Positions 50,680 through 61,330 of a stretch of DNA of 64,000 nucleotides are shown here, one piece after another (the first letter of the stretch is position 1; each line of letters opens with the position of its first letter). The DNA is from Strigamia acuminata. Its lineage: Eukaryota; Arthropoda; Chilopoda; Geophilomorpha; Linotaeniidae. The stretch is from NCBI GenBank assembly GCA_949358305.1, contig OX442314.1, forward strand, positions 31,605,118-31,669,117, in the 5' to 3' direction. A model generated the notes under the pieces. That model made no database searches. It saw nothing but the letters and a program-made list of their open reading frames with translations, and was not told the origin of the DNA. The position numbers were made by a program, and so were the translations under genes.

Positions 50680-50800
50680 TTTACACAAAGCTAAATGTCA
50701 ATTGTGTTAAAAAGGAATAAATTAAATTAATTTCCTTTTAAAAAGGAATAAATTAAATTAATTTCGTTTTAAAAAGGAATAAATTAAATTAATTTTGTCC
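50680..50800. repeat. Short 31-bp array matching 9080-9440
   Basis: About three units after the same flank (TTTTTACACAAAGCTAAATG). Confidence 0.9.
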
Positions 50801-50815
50801 AATGGCGCACTATTT

Positions 50816-51305
50816 TTAAGATTTAAACAAAAAATTCTTACGTTTGCAAGATAAAGCCCGGATCCGATCAGTGCAGCTTCGACGCAGCACGTCCATGCGT
50901 TGCAATTCCAATTCCTCTTTGGTGGGTACTGGTGCCCCGCCGTGAAAGCACCCTCGTGCCTTTGGCTTAGCTGGTACTGCGGACGGCGGTGCCTCTGCCT
51001 GCGAAAAATCAGCTCCTCTCTTCATTTCCTCCGCAGTCGCCACCGCTGACGATTCGGGGGACGGAGGAAGAGGAGGAGGAGGAGGGGGGGAGGAATCGAG
51101 TGGGTGTACGTCACAGGTGCACATGCAGCCGACAACGATGGAAGAACTACATTTCCTCGACATAAATAAATCAAAGAAAAATTCAATATTTAAAACAAAA
51201 AAGAAAAAATTTAAAAATTTAACATGCCGATGGAGAGGAGTGTCGTAAAGCGGAAGTACACAGATGGAACTTGTTCTTATTTTTGTTAGCGTAATAAACT
51301 ACAAA
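50816..51305 (-). pseudogene. P-module copy fused to an M exon (P51)
   Basis: The last exon (about 51160-50816) is open: RKCSSSIVVGCMCTCDVHPL, a proline run, KARGCFHGGAPVPTKEELEL and VLRRSCTDRIRALSCKRKNF. The preceding exon (about 51275-51228) ends LPLYDTPLHR at GCATGT. The acceptor before the last exon reads GTCG where P1 has TAAG. Upstream, VYYANKNKNKFHLCT is the start of M exon 4, complete with its GTAG acceptor. An M gene therefore joins a P gene at about 51265. Confidence 0.6.
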
Positions 51306-51324
51306 AAAAATTTTTAAATGCGAT

Positions 51325-51440
51325 TAAAAGTTGTCGCGATGAAGTGTCCATGCGATTAAAGGGTTTGCGATGAAGTGTCCATGCGATTAAAGGGTTCGCA
51401 ATGAAGTGTCCGCGATTAACCGTCGCGGGATGAAAAGTCG
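51325..51440. repeat. About 36-bp tandem repeat
   Basis: GCGATGAAGTGTCCATGCGA TTAAAGGGTT is repeated about three times with decay at the 3' end. Confidence 0.85.
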
Positions 51441-51950
51441 GGATACCATTTAGAGACGTCATTACAGATCGTAAAAATTTAACTGAAATGTGATGTGGTA
51501 GGACGAACAAAATTGACTATAATTGATTTGAAAAGGATTTTATTGGCAGAAGAACAGCGATTAAAACTTCCTTCATCTACAAATGTTGCAAACAGCAACT
51601 AGAATTATTCTGTATTATTTTTCCTGTTTAAAGAAAATTTAAGCTTTTTAATATGCTATTTTTGAATTGTAATGCATTTTAATTTTAAACTTATCAAACT
51701 GAAGTGTCTCCTTTTTTAAATTATTGTAGTGATATTTTTGATGTTTTTGATATTCCTAAAGAGATGAAATTTATTGTTCTAATCATTTATTACGTCAGTT
51801 TTTGTCTTTATATTAATTCACATTCATTTTTACCTTATTTCATGTATGTTTTTTATAATTATCATTTTCCGGTTCAGTTGTGTTATGTGTATGATGCTGT
51901 CTTCAGTCTCCAGTAGACTTTTGCAAAGATTTTTGAAAGTGTTTTGTTTT
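51441..51950. other. AT-rich spacer before the Copia remnant
   Basis: No LTR or ORF recognised. The expected Copia 5' LTR and gag are not visible. Confidence 0.5.
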
Positions 51951-52126
51951 GGATTAAAATTCTTGTTTGAAAATTTTAATTCTAATGTTTCTAATGTAAT
52001 TTTGCCTGCTGAGTTCATTTCTAATGTTGTTTTAATGACTTGATGACTCTAAATGTCATAATTTTACCTTTTTTGTCTGTGGCATAAACGATTTGCTCAT
52101 TTAAATTTCCGTGCTTTGCACCAATT

Positions 52127-53074
52127 GTGGTGAAGAATATGGCAATAGGATTGAACAAGAATATATCAAACACTCCTACTCGTGTTTGTGAAGAATGCAT
52201 CGCAGCCAAGCAGACACATGCACCATTTCACACCACTCCATCATTGCGCAGTACTAAACCACTTCAAATGGTCCATATGGATTTGTGTGGACCGATGCCG
52301 GTTGACTTCATTGGCAGATCCGGATATATTTATATGATAGTCGATGATTATTCCAGATCAATATTTTTACGATTCTTGAAGACTAAAGACCAAATTCCAG
52401 CTGTGTTTAAGGATTTTTTGGCATATTGTAAAAATCAGTTTTCCACTCAAGTTCAGTTAATTTGCACCGATAATGGAACTGAGTTTGAAAATACAGAATT
52501 TGCAAGAATTGTTCCGGACAATGGAATACAGCATCAACATACAATAACTTACACGCCCCAGCAAAATGAAGCTGCCGAACGAGAAAACAGAAAAGTTATT
52601 GAAAAAGTCCGAACACTGTTACGAGAATCGAAGTTACCGCAGAAGTTTTGGGCCGAGGCGGCTGCTGCTGTGGTCGCATATGTTGCGAATAGGTCACCGA
52701 TGCGACGATTCCCTACAGTTACGCCATGTGAACCTGTCACTGGAATTAAGCCGGATGTAAACAACTTACGAGTTTTTGGATGTCTCGCTTATACTTGGTC
52801 GCCAAAACAATTTAGAAACAAGTTGGATCCCACATCTAAACCAGTAATTTTCATAGGGTATCCAACTGGCTCACCAGGTTGGAAATTTTACAACCCCGTG
52901 ACCACCAAGATATTTTTTGCAAGAGATCTCAAGTTTATTGAATCCAAAAATGGTATATCCGTCATACAAACACAACAAGATATCCAACCTTCTCAAGTTT
53001 CGAGTGTGGAAAGTTTGGATCAAGTACTAGTACATCAGCAGCCAAATATTTTCCATGGGATTCATATCTGGTGA
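52127..53074 (+). pseudogene. Copia integrase segment
   Basis: 315 open codons. A zinc-domain end (CEECIAAKQTHAPF) is followed by HMDLCGPM, LICTDNGTEFEN and NEAAERENRKVIEKVRTLLR, giving the DDE triad. FWAEAAAAVVAYVANRSP and LRVFGCLAYTWSP continue the Copia pattern. All three catalytic acids are present, but the sequence stops before the RT region. Confidence 0.9.
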
Positions 53075-53089
53075 ATTACCTGTCTAAGG

Positions 53090-54158
53090 TAAAAGTAATT
53101 TTTTTTGTGTTAAACCATTTCATTATGGTCTTGGCCATATGGAAGGGTGCTCCATCTTGCTTGAAGGTACTTGTCGGCCCAAATAAAACTTTCTATTTGA
53201 TGGCAATAGACTTTCCTTGAGAATCTGTTGACATTTCCCAGCATTCACTGTTCTTTCTGTGAATGTTAACTGAGCTGGGCCTGTGGAAAATATGGAAACC
53301 CAGATCATTAGGCTGATGGGATACTTCACAGAGGTGTTCAGACATTTTGAATTATTTTCTTTGCCTTTTCGTCGGCAAACACATACTCCCTGGTCCCCAA
53401 ATGACAAGCAGAACCTTGATTCATCCAATTACGAATTTGTTTGTTGTTCGTGTATGATTTGCATCCTGGGACTCCAGATCTATAGCTCATACTTTTAAGT
53501 TGCAGTAAAACAGTGTGTTTTAACATTGTTATACCTGGTTCAAGTTGCCATTTAATGCGTAATTCATTGGCCGAGAGCTTTAGTTGATTCCTAACAAGTG
53601 TTTTGAGGATCCGAATCTCGCGTTTTGTAGATTTTAGGGGTCTTCCAGAACGTTTTCTAGCAAATTTGACCTTTCTACCATTTTCTTTTACACATTTACA
53701 AGCATTTGCTGATATATGATGGGGACATCTTCAAATAGTTAGCAATTTCTTCTTAGCTCGCCATGTTAACTAAAATTTATTTTTCATCTACACTTAACAC
53801 CTGTGTAGAACCCATGTTTGATCTTAAGTGATTTTATGTTACAATCACGTTACTAGTTATCTGATTTGACTGTGTAAATGCTTCTGTGTCATGTGTAACC
53901 GTGAAGTTTCTAAACTTTTGCATCAGGGAACACATATTTCCATACTTTTGCTTTGGAACAGATGAAGAAAAATCATCATTTCTCTCTCATTTTTTATTTT
54001 TTTTTTAGTTCAAACACTTTGTTTTGAAGCTGAATAAAAGGGCAACAATGTGTTGTAACTCGTCATATTTGTCAATCATTTATTTGCACACAACAAAGAA
54101 GAAAGAAAAAATATTTTTTGGAATCATTGATGTTTCCAAACTTATGCTTTCCACTAGT
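53090..54158 (-). mobile_element. Tc1/mariner element remnant inside Copia
   Basis: The minus strand reads SGRPLKSTKREIRILKTLVR (HTH region, about 53650) and, after breaks, DESRFCLSFGDQGVCVCRRK, TFTERTVNAGKCQQILKES and PSSKMEHPSIWPRP, matching the Tc1 transposase order. Several stops and frameshifts are present. The right end, CCAAACTTATGCTTTCCACT AGTA, meets Copia at a TA. The left end is not resolved. Confidence 0.75.
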
Positions 54159-54160
54159 AT

Positions 54161-54412
54161 ATGAAGCAACCCGATGGATACCAATTGCCTCACACCGCAC
54201 ACAAGGTGTGCTTACTCAAGAAAGCAATTTATGGCCTTCCACAGGCAGGTAGAGCCTGGCATAAAATGTTAAATAGTATTTTGACAAGAGCAGGATTTAA
54301 GGTGTCATTAATTGACAATTCTGTGTATTATTACACTAAAGACAACACGATCATATTGATACCAGCATACGTGGATGATTTAATAGCTGCAACCAATGAT
54401 CAGAAGTTGTTA
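54161..54412 (+). pseudogene. Copia RT segment, left of the MULE insertion
   Basis: MKQPDGYQLPHTAHKVCLLK, KAIYGLPQAGRAWHKMLNSI and ILIPAYVDDLIAATNDQKLL with catalytic YVDD. The reading is broken at about 54413 and resumes at about 56431. Confidence 0.9.
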
Positions 54413-56430
54413 CCACCCCAAATACATTTAAAAATCCCCCAAATCTATTTAGCTGCACACCAATTATTCACACACTATTTTTATTTATTTGACCCCCCAT
54501 TTGTTATGACTTTCCCCCAAAGTTAATTATTTGTACACTATTTATTTCGGCCCCCATTTTAATTTACCCACCCCCCAAAATTATTTATTTCCACACTATT
54601 TATTTGTACACTAAGTTTGCAACGCCGGTGTGGACTTAGCTGGCCTACCTCGTTTGCGTTTTTGCCCAATTGGGACATTTTTGGCCTCGGGTGGCACATC
54701 AAGCAAGCCTGCCTTTATCCCCAGTATATGCTTGCAGACATGTTTTGTAGAAAGTTGGGCAGGTGCAAGTTCCTTCATCCCATTTGTCCCCAATTATTGT
54801 CACATACCACAGACGAGTGCATGTTTGTCGGTACGTATCAAATCGTAGCCAATTTCGAAGTTTGGTCTGCCTCAAGTACGTTTCAATGTCTGCTTCACGA
54901 ACATTAATCTGGTCTGTGGGTGTAATGAAATAAAATTTCTGATCACCCCTAACACGAGTCTTGACACATGGTTTTGTTGCTTGCCAGTTGTACGCCTCCG
55001 TGATTGCCTTCAGTGTGCAAGTTGGCTGTAGGGCAAATACTTTGGTATTAATGTTGTCTGGTCTTCTCTCTAGAGACCAATCAGCCACCATTCGCTTCAT
55101 AACTTCCATAAACCTGTTAAGAGGTAGCCGATCCCTCAGAGTGTAATGAGATTTGATGACGTTATTGGTTGACTCCAGACCATTGTTGGTGCATGGCGAG
55201 CCTAGACAGTGGCCAACATGCCACCCAACATAACGTTTCAAGTATTCCTCCTCAAAGTACTTCAGGAAATTCAAGCATCACCAAAAACTGCAAAACACGC
55301 GTTGGTTATTGCCTCTGCGCAATCAGCTACGAGTGCCTTCGGTCTGTACTTGCCTGCAGATATGGCATTGAGCAAAAATGTAAAGTCCTCTGTAGTTTCG
55401 GATTTTACTACAGCTAGATACGTTGGATGGAACGTCCTATTCGCATCGGAACAGCCCGCAACCAACACAGGGAAGCCCTGCCACAACAGCTTGTATGTCG
55501 CATCGGTTTGCAGTGTTGAACAGTTCTCCTGAATGACTTGCAATCGTTTTGTGGTATAGCAGAACCGGAAATAACTCTCCCCTTCAATGTCACCAGTGTG
55601 GATCTCGTACTGTACAGCAAAGGGTGTGTCGACATCTTCTGGGACAGCAGCGTCATTTGCCACACACTTCTCCAACTCGCCAAGTGTAATAATCGGTTTA
55701 CCGTCTTGGGCAGCACGGACACTGTTTAGGAAGTTAGACAGCTGTATTTTCGTGGGTTCTGGAAGACCACATTGTTGAATTCTGCGAAGCAATAACTTTG
55801 GTTTGGTGACACCGTCGTTGAATAATTCGCGGATTTTCTGCTTAGTTTCGTTTGCTATGCCCCATTTCTGTACCCGTTTATCATGCGTGTGCGCTTCGGT
55901 TATGTGGTAGACATCGCAGGCATCCGTGTCACGCATCAGCAACAGCATTCTCTTTGCAGCACAATCCTTCGAATGGCGACAATCGTAGATAACTTTCTGT
56001 CCCTCATCGGTGAAATATTTCCGCCGCATTGTCCATGCCTTCTCTGATTTCACAAATGCATGTGCTTGTTCGAACGTCCCGAAACTTTGAAGCTTTTCCC
56101 ACTTCAGACCCTCCTTTCTTCGTCGCTTTGCAGCCGGTTCATGTTCCTCCACATCACTTTCCGCTTCAGAAGATGAAAAGAAGTCTTGACTAGCCATTGT
56201 CATTTTGAAATTCATAACCAAACATTGCTGCTTATATAGTGCAAAACTAGCATGTAACGTTGCAAAAACGTCGCTGAAACATGCTGTACACCCCAAAAAC
56301 GTCACAAAAACGTTCCCGGAAAAAATTAATACAAATGGGGAATAAACTCAATGAATTGGTGGAAAAATAAATGGAAATCGAAATAAATACTTTCGGTGTA
56401 AAAATAAATAAAAATAGGGTGTCATTAAAT
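54413..56430 (-). mobile_element. MULE (Mutator-like) transposon, degenerate
   Basis: Inserted into the Copia RT. Both ends are AT-rich repeats of the CACACTATTTTTATTTATTT type in opposite orientation (54420-54610 and 56300-56420), consistent with long decayed terminal inverted repeats. A target duplication could not be defined. It carries one transposase gene. Confidence 0.7.
54611..56200 (-). pseudogene. MULE transposase, frameshifted
   Basis: The N-terminus starts at MTMASQDFFSSSEAESDVEE (about 56200) with a nuclear-localisation-like AAKRRRKE and a FLYWCH/WRKY-like region (KVIYDCRHSKDCAAKRM). The DDE core shows TLQTDATYKLLWQGFPVLVA and SETTEDFTFLLNAISAGKYR. The frame then breaks at 55271, just after ITNACFAVFG, and the usual CWAHxxRN part is missing. 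The second segment (55274-54699) has YVGWHVGHCLGSPCTNNGLE. The SWIM finger is split by a frameshift: CTCPTFYK in one frame and HVCKHI in the next. It ends in a KRKRGRP AT-hook-like motif. Inactive. Confidence 0.8.
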
Positions 56431-57230
56431 ACATGATGAAAACAGTTGCAAAGGACATTGATTTAGTTGATTTGGGACCAGTGAACTAAATTTTAGGCAT
56501 CCGTGTGCAAACAGACGCCGATAAAGGCATTACTACACTGGACCAAACACATTATATAAAGAAACTTTTATCAAAGTTTAAATTATTGAATGCAAATCAA
56601 GTAACTACGGAATCTGGGGTCCTTTCGGGTAGTTGGGATTCCCAACTACCCGAAAGGACCCCAGATTCCGTATAAGCAATATCAAGAATTGATTGGATCC
56701 CTTTTATACGTAGCACAGGCTACCAGACCCAATATTTCTTACGCCGTGTCATTCCTGTCGCAGTGGTTATGGTTAACGGCACCTCATCAAGCGCATTAGG
56801 GAGCTGCAAAGCGGGTACTTCGTTACTTAAAAGGCACCATGAATCACGCATTGGTGTATCAGCGGGGAAATACCGATGAACATATACAAGCCTATGCTGA
56901 TTCGTCATGGAACGCTGCGTCAACTGATTCCAAGTCATTTGCAGGCTATGTATGTTTGCTAGCTGGTGGAGCCATTTCATGGCAATCTCGAAAGCAACGA
57001 CTAGTGGGGCTTCATCCTGTGAAGCAGAGTATTTGGCATTAGTCGAGCTGGCTGAAGTCATTATTGGATGAAGTCGGATTTGGAAAAGTTGCTCAGACAC
57101 CTATAACACTGTTATCTGATAATCAAGCGGCAATCGCATTATGTCTCAATCCAAGGACAAAGCATTTTCAAAGAGGATTGTTATTTTTGAGACTAGACGT
57201 AGAAAATAAACAGTATGACATCAGATACAT
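56431..57230 (+). pseudogene. Copia RT/RNase H segment, right of the MULE insertion
   Basis: MMKTVAKDIDLVDLGPVN, a stop, then ILGIRVQTDADKGITTLDQT. After the inverted repeat comes PYKQYQELIGSLLYVAQATR and PNISYAVSFLSQ. RNase H has YADSSWNAASTDSKSFAGYV and, one frame over, SSCEAEYLALVELAEVI. It is cut at 57230 by the LINE. Confidence 0.85.
56606..56672. repeat. Perfect 33-bp inverted repeat with 1-nt centre
   Basis: Left arm 56606-56638, right arm 56640-56672, no mismatch. The arm ends ACCCGAAAGGACCCCAGATT read on the right side. The right arm makes sense as Copia coding sequence (NYPKGPQIPYKQYQ); the left arm is its inverted copy. Confidence 0.95.
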
Positions 57231-57236
57231 ACCAAG

Positions 57237-58439
57237 ATGGCCGCCGCGACCAGTCGCATGTCAATTTCGCTCTTAGACTACAAAACTATTTGCGACTCCC
57301 TGGACGCCCTGGATCGCATTCGCACTGAACTCAAAACGCACAAAACAGCTACGAAGGGACGATTACTTGATCTAGACATCAATGTCGCCAATATTCGGCA
57401 TTTTTTCACTTCTTCACTGACCGTCTACCACGTGGCGCCGGATCCCCGCCTCGACGATCGTACGACGTCGGACATTCGTTCATCGTTGGATACGCACGCC
57501 AACCCCCAGATTCCCGACGATACTGTCGCCTGCAAATCTACCGCTACTGACGCCGTCGTAACCAAATCCACCGATACCGACGCCGCCCCTATCGACGCCG
57601 CCGCAATCAATTCCGCCGCAGCTACCATTGCTGAAACAGTCACTAACGCAACTCCCAAACTACCGTTTACGCCCGCGCCCACAGTCCCAACGGCGACCGC
57701 GCAGCCAATGTCCGACTCAATCCACGATTCCATCAAAAAGATCTTACACATGGTCTCAAACAATGCCTCCGCCATCGCTGGAATACAGCAAAAAATCTCT
57801 AACCGACCCCTTGACTCCACCACTGTTATTACACAAATTCCGGCAAACAAGACTAAAACTAGCCGCACTTACGCTCGGATTGCCGCAAACGGTATTCAGT
57901 CCACACTCACCACACCCGTGTTAACCACACACACTCAGTCAATTCCGCCGTTGATGTCACTGTTGCCCCAGTCGTCACATCCACAAAAAACATTTGCCAA
58001 TAGATCCGCTGGCCGCAAACCTGCTGACAACGACGACAAATCGACAACGCGCAACCCAAACACGGCGCCCCGTTCCACAATTGGCACGGTGATCGACAAC
58101 ACCATTGCCACAGTGTCGGACATTGATAATCAATCTACCGTTCGCCTGATGCTGTGCAATATTGCAGAATTCATCACATGTGAAGCCATTATTTCATACG
58201 CTACATCGAAAGGTCTAAATGTGCGACAATGTTCTCGCTGGCTTACAAAGGCGGGCAAACCCAGCCGTGCAGTATTCATTCGTATCGTAGCCAAGGATGT
58301 CGCTGCCCTGCTCGCCCCCGAACTCTGGCCCCACAAAGTTGGTATTCATCTATTTAAAGGTAAGAATCCAGCTCTCATTACCCCCACAACTCAGACCCCA
58401 TCCCAGTCAATGCCCTTTCGGCCTCCGCATGACCACTAG
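57237..58439 (+). CDS. LINE ORF1 protein
   Basis: 400 open codons from MAAATSRMSISLLDYKTICD. The first 70 residues are helical, with LDALDRIRTELKTHKTATKG. A long Ala/Thr/Pro-rich linker follows. The C-terminal third (VRLMLCNIAEFITCEAIISY, then FIRIVAKDVAALLAPEL) looks like an RNA-recognition-type fold; this is inference. No CCHC knuckle. ORF2 starts inside its last codons (ATGACCACTAG), an 11-base overlap that suggests stop-restart translation. Confidence 0.75.
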   Translation: MAAATSRMSISLLDYKTICDSLDALDRIRTELKTHKTATKGRLLDLDINVANIRHFFTSSLTVYHVAPDPRLDDRTTSDIRSSLDTHANPQIPDDTVACKSTATDAVVTKSTDTDAAPIDAAAINSAAATIAETVTNATPKLPFTPAPTVPTATAQPMSDSIHDSIKKILHMVSNNASAIAGIQQKISNRPLDSTTVITQIPANKTKTSRTYARIAANGIQSTLTTPVLTTHTQSIPPLMSLLPQSSHPQKTFANRSAGRKPADNDDKSTTRNPNTAPRSTIGTVIDNTIATVSDIDNQSTVRLMLCNIAEFITCEAIISYATSKGLNVRQCSRWLTKAGKPSRAVFIRIVAKDVAALLAPELWPHKVGIHLFKGKNPALITPTTQTPSQSMPFRPPHDH

Positions 58440-61000
58440 GTCATGCAAAAAATCTTTTACTCTACTTTACCTGAATGCCCGCTCACTGTTGCCCAAAATT
58501 GACGATGTTACAGGCCTGGCCAATATTCACTCCCCCGATATTCTTATTATCACTAAAACTTGGCTGTCTCCTGATTGCCCTGACAATATTCTCAATATCC
58601 CTGGGTACGCGATCATTCGCTCTGATCGCCCCACAACTGGTGGCGGAGTGGCTCTCTACTCAAAAAGGACCAACCACATTTCCTCCATCATTACTAACCA
58701 ACTGGAGGGCACCGAGTTGCTCTCATGTATTCTATCCTTGAATGGCATTCCCCTCCAAATTATTATTATTTACCGCCCCCCCCCCAATGCCCCCTAACCC
58801 AGGTCCTTGATCTCATCAATGAAGTTATCACCCCTCGTACAAACACCTTAATCGCGGGTGACTTTAACTACAACTTCCTCCCTCATAACCCTGATAATAC
58901 GGTTACGAACTACATGAGATGCATTAACTTAGCCCCAGTAATCGAATCTCCCACCCGAGTTACGGTTAACTCGACGACATTAATTGACCAAATATTCCTT
59001 AAGAAAGAAATTACGCATAATCCTTGCCACTTAACTGATTTTGATCGTCTGGACCATAAAGTTGTCTTTCTCTCTATCAACCTACCAAAACCCCCTGCTT
59101 CCAACCCTCCCCGACTCAACCGGCATTATTCTTTTAGGAACTGCAACTGGGTCGATATTAATAGAGCCATCTCACGCGTTGATTGGCAACCCCTTATTGA
59201 CTCCCCAGACCCTAACACTAAATTAACCATTTTCTACCGCGCAGTAATTGACATTCTTACAAAATTTGCCCCGCCTCCCACTTACACCCACAATAAACCT
59301 AAACATTGGTGGACGGCAGAATTAACTAGGCTCCAAAAAATTAAAACCAGTGCCTACCGTCACCGCCACACGCACCCTGTTGATTACAAGATCGCCAGCA
59401 AACATTTCAAGGCCATGGTCAAGCGGAATAAGCGTCGAACCGTCACGGCATCCAAAAACTTTTGGCGTCTAGTCAAAACTCACACTACAGTGACTGATCT
59501 CCCTAACTCACCAACCTCGTGTGCAGACTATGCGCAATTCTGCGACAACCCCCTCGGCATCACAAACTCCAATTATACTGCTAACACCAAACACCCCCTC
59601 CCCACCTTCCTCAACTTTGAGCACGTCACGCCTGCAGACGTTATTCTGGCCGCCCAAAAGGTTAACTTGTCCTCCAAACACTCCCATGATCGGATTCCGG
59701 GTGTTGCTGTCAGAAACATACTCCCAGCCATTCTCCTCCCACTTACTAACATCCTCAACTCAATAATTGACTCTTCCATCTACCCAACTGTGTGGAAACA
59801 TGCTGCAGCTACCCCAATTTTCAAAGGGGGTGACAAGCAATTGGTGTCTAACTTTAGGCCTATTTCTTCCCTACCCCCATTGAGCAAGATTGCTGATCAC
59901 TGCATTCTCATGCAGATTCGCCCTACCCTCACCCGCCACTCCCCCCACACCCAATACGGTACTCGCCCAGGCTCCAGTGCCCTCTTGCTCATTGGTTCCC
60001 TGTACCTTGACATCACTCACTCATGTGATCAGGCTAACACACTCTATTTGGCTGAAACTGATGTGTCAAAGGCTTTTGACACCCCCCCCTCAGAATTACG
60101 TCTTAAATAGCCTCCGGGACCATTCCATCGGCCCCGAACCAATTAAGCTTTTTTCCTCATATCTTTCCGATCGGACTTTTCATGTCACCTCCGATCCGGG
60201 CCAAATTGACTTCTCCATCACTCGTGGCGTAGTTCAGGGCACCACCACTGGTACTATGCTGTACAACTCGGTGGCAGAGCCTGTTCTGTCCCTCCCACTG
60301 GTGTCTCATATTCGGTCTTATGTTGATGATAACTTCTTGACCCAGTCCATCACCACCACCATGAACCCTCCGCCCAAGCTCAGTTCTCCCCAGACCTTGC
60401 AACTCTTGCTAATTGGTACGCAGCCCATGACATGACTCTCAACCAAGACAAGACAAAGACTATTATTTTTAGAAGACCCTTGAGAGCTATCCTAGCGAAC
60501 AAATCACTGTCCTGGGGCTCATCCTTGACCCCCACTTAACTTTCGCACCCCATATCCGCCATATTGTCAGATTCCTCACCCGGTCGTTATTTATCATTAA
60601 ACACCTCAGAAAGGTACTGTCGAGACCTGAAATGATCACTTACATAAAGACCAAGATTCACCCAACCATAACCTATGCTTCCCAATACTGGAATTCCACC
60701 GCTCGCAGATTCAAGGTCCCTCTTGCAACAGCGTATAACGCCATTATTCGTGTCGCATTCAACCGTCCCGGCCGTAATCACATTACTCCAGTGTGTAATG
60801 AATTTGGCCTCCTAAATTTGGATAACCTTCTCCGCCTTCACGACATCACGGCGATCGCTGATGCTGTCCGCAATGTGGACCATCCAGCCCATAATATCGC
60901 CATCGCTTTGAAGTTACCACACGGCAGTCCACCTACATGAGTAACACGTTCCCTTATCGGTGTACCTCCCTCTGGAACGACCTCCCAAGCAACTTGAGAT
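58429..61000 (+). pseudogene. LINE ORF2: endonuclease and reverse transcriptase, frameshifted
   Basis: It begins MTTRSCKKSFTLLYLNARSL. The endonuclease has SPDILIITKTWLS, DRPTTGGGVALYSK, IAGDFNYNF and DRLDHKVVFLS. The RT shows TPIFKGGDKQLVSNFRPISS, QYGTRPGSSALLLI, AETDVSKAFDT, GVVQGTTTGTMLYNS and catalytic SYVDDNF. A C-terminal segment, YIKTKIHPTITYASQYWNST, follows. Frameshifts fall in C runs near 58785 and 60085 and again near 60400-60480. Confidence 0.85.
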
Positions 61001-61131
61001 CATCGATGTTCGACTGCACTGCGTCCTGTTGCCGCTTCCACTGCCGGCACTTACACAAACGTGTGGACAACTACCTTCTCAACCAACAAAAAACTGTTTA
61101 ATCCTTACCTTGTATTTACTCCACTGGAGTG

Positions 61132-61163
61132 TTTTTTCAATAAATAAATAAATAAATAAATAA
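61132..61163 (+). repeat. LINE 3' tail, (AATA)n
   Basis: TTCAATAAATAAATAAATAA continues to the target duplication. The tail doubles as a microsatellite. Confidence 0.85.
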
Positions 61164-61330
61164 ATACATTAGAACTGCAGAAATGTTAGCAGACATTACA
61201 ACTAAAGTTTTGACTCAACCAAAATTAATGGTAGAATTAGAAGGACTAGGAATTAAACAAGTTTAGCAGAATAAAAATTTATATGATAGCCAATATGACG
61301 GAGTGTATTGGCATCAATGTAAGATAGTGG
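61164..61330 (+). pseudogene. Copia 3' end
   Basis: RTAEMLADITTKVLTQPKLM and VELEGLGIKQV then stop, the expected last residues of Copia RNase H. A purine-rich stretch and TGTATTGGCATC follow, a possible 3' LTR start. Confidence 0.8.

Larger units (their letters stand above)
57231..61163 (+). mobile_element. Full-length non-LTR retrotransposon (LINE), about 3.9 kb
   Basis: Flanked by ATACAT (57225-57230 and 61164-61169), which restores the Copia frame DIRYIRTAEM when removed. It starts ACCAAGATGGCCGCCGCGAC with almost no 5' UTR, carries two ORFs and ends in (AATA)n. Endonuclease and RT style (YLNARSLLPK) suggest the CR1/L2/jockey side of the APE-type LINEs; the clade is not settled. Frameshifts make this copy dead. 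Confidence 0.9.
52080..61330 (+). mobile_element. Copia retrotransposon remnant with nested insertions
   Basis: Pieces in order: the gag-pre-integrase end (WHKRFAHLNFRALHQL at about 52080, then a frame break), integrase (52127-53074), RT (54161-54412 and 56431-56600), RNase H (56700-57230) and the C-terminal end (61170-61265). They are interrupted by Tc1-type (53090-54158), MULE (about 54413-56430) and LINE (57231-61163) sequences. TGTATTGGCATCAATG at about 61305, after a purine stretch, may begin the 3' LTR. The 5' half including gag and protease is missing, as is a stretch of about 250 codons between integrase and RT. Confidence 0.85.

Noticed and set aside
4041-51305. Integrated large DNA virus or Polinton/Maverick
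   Set aside because: No DNA polymerase, capsid, ATPase or integrase gene of that type is present, and most modules contain spliceosomal introns.
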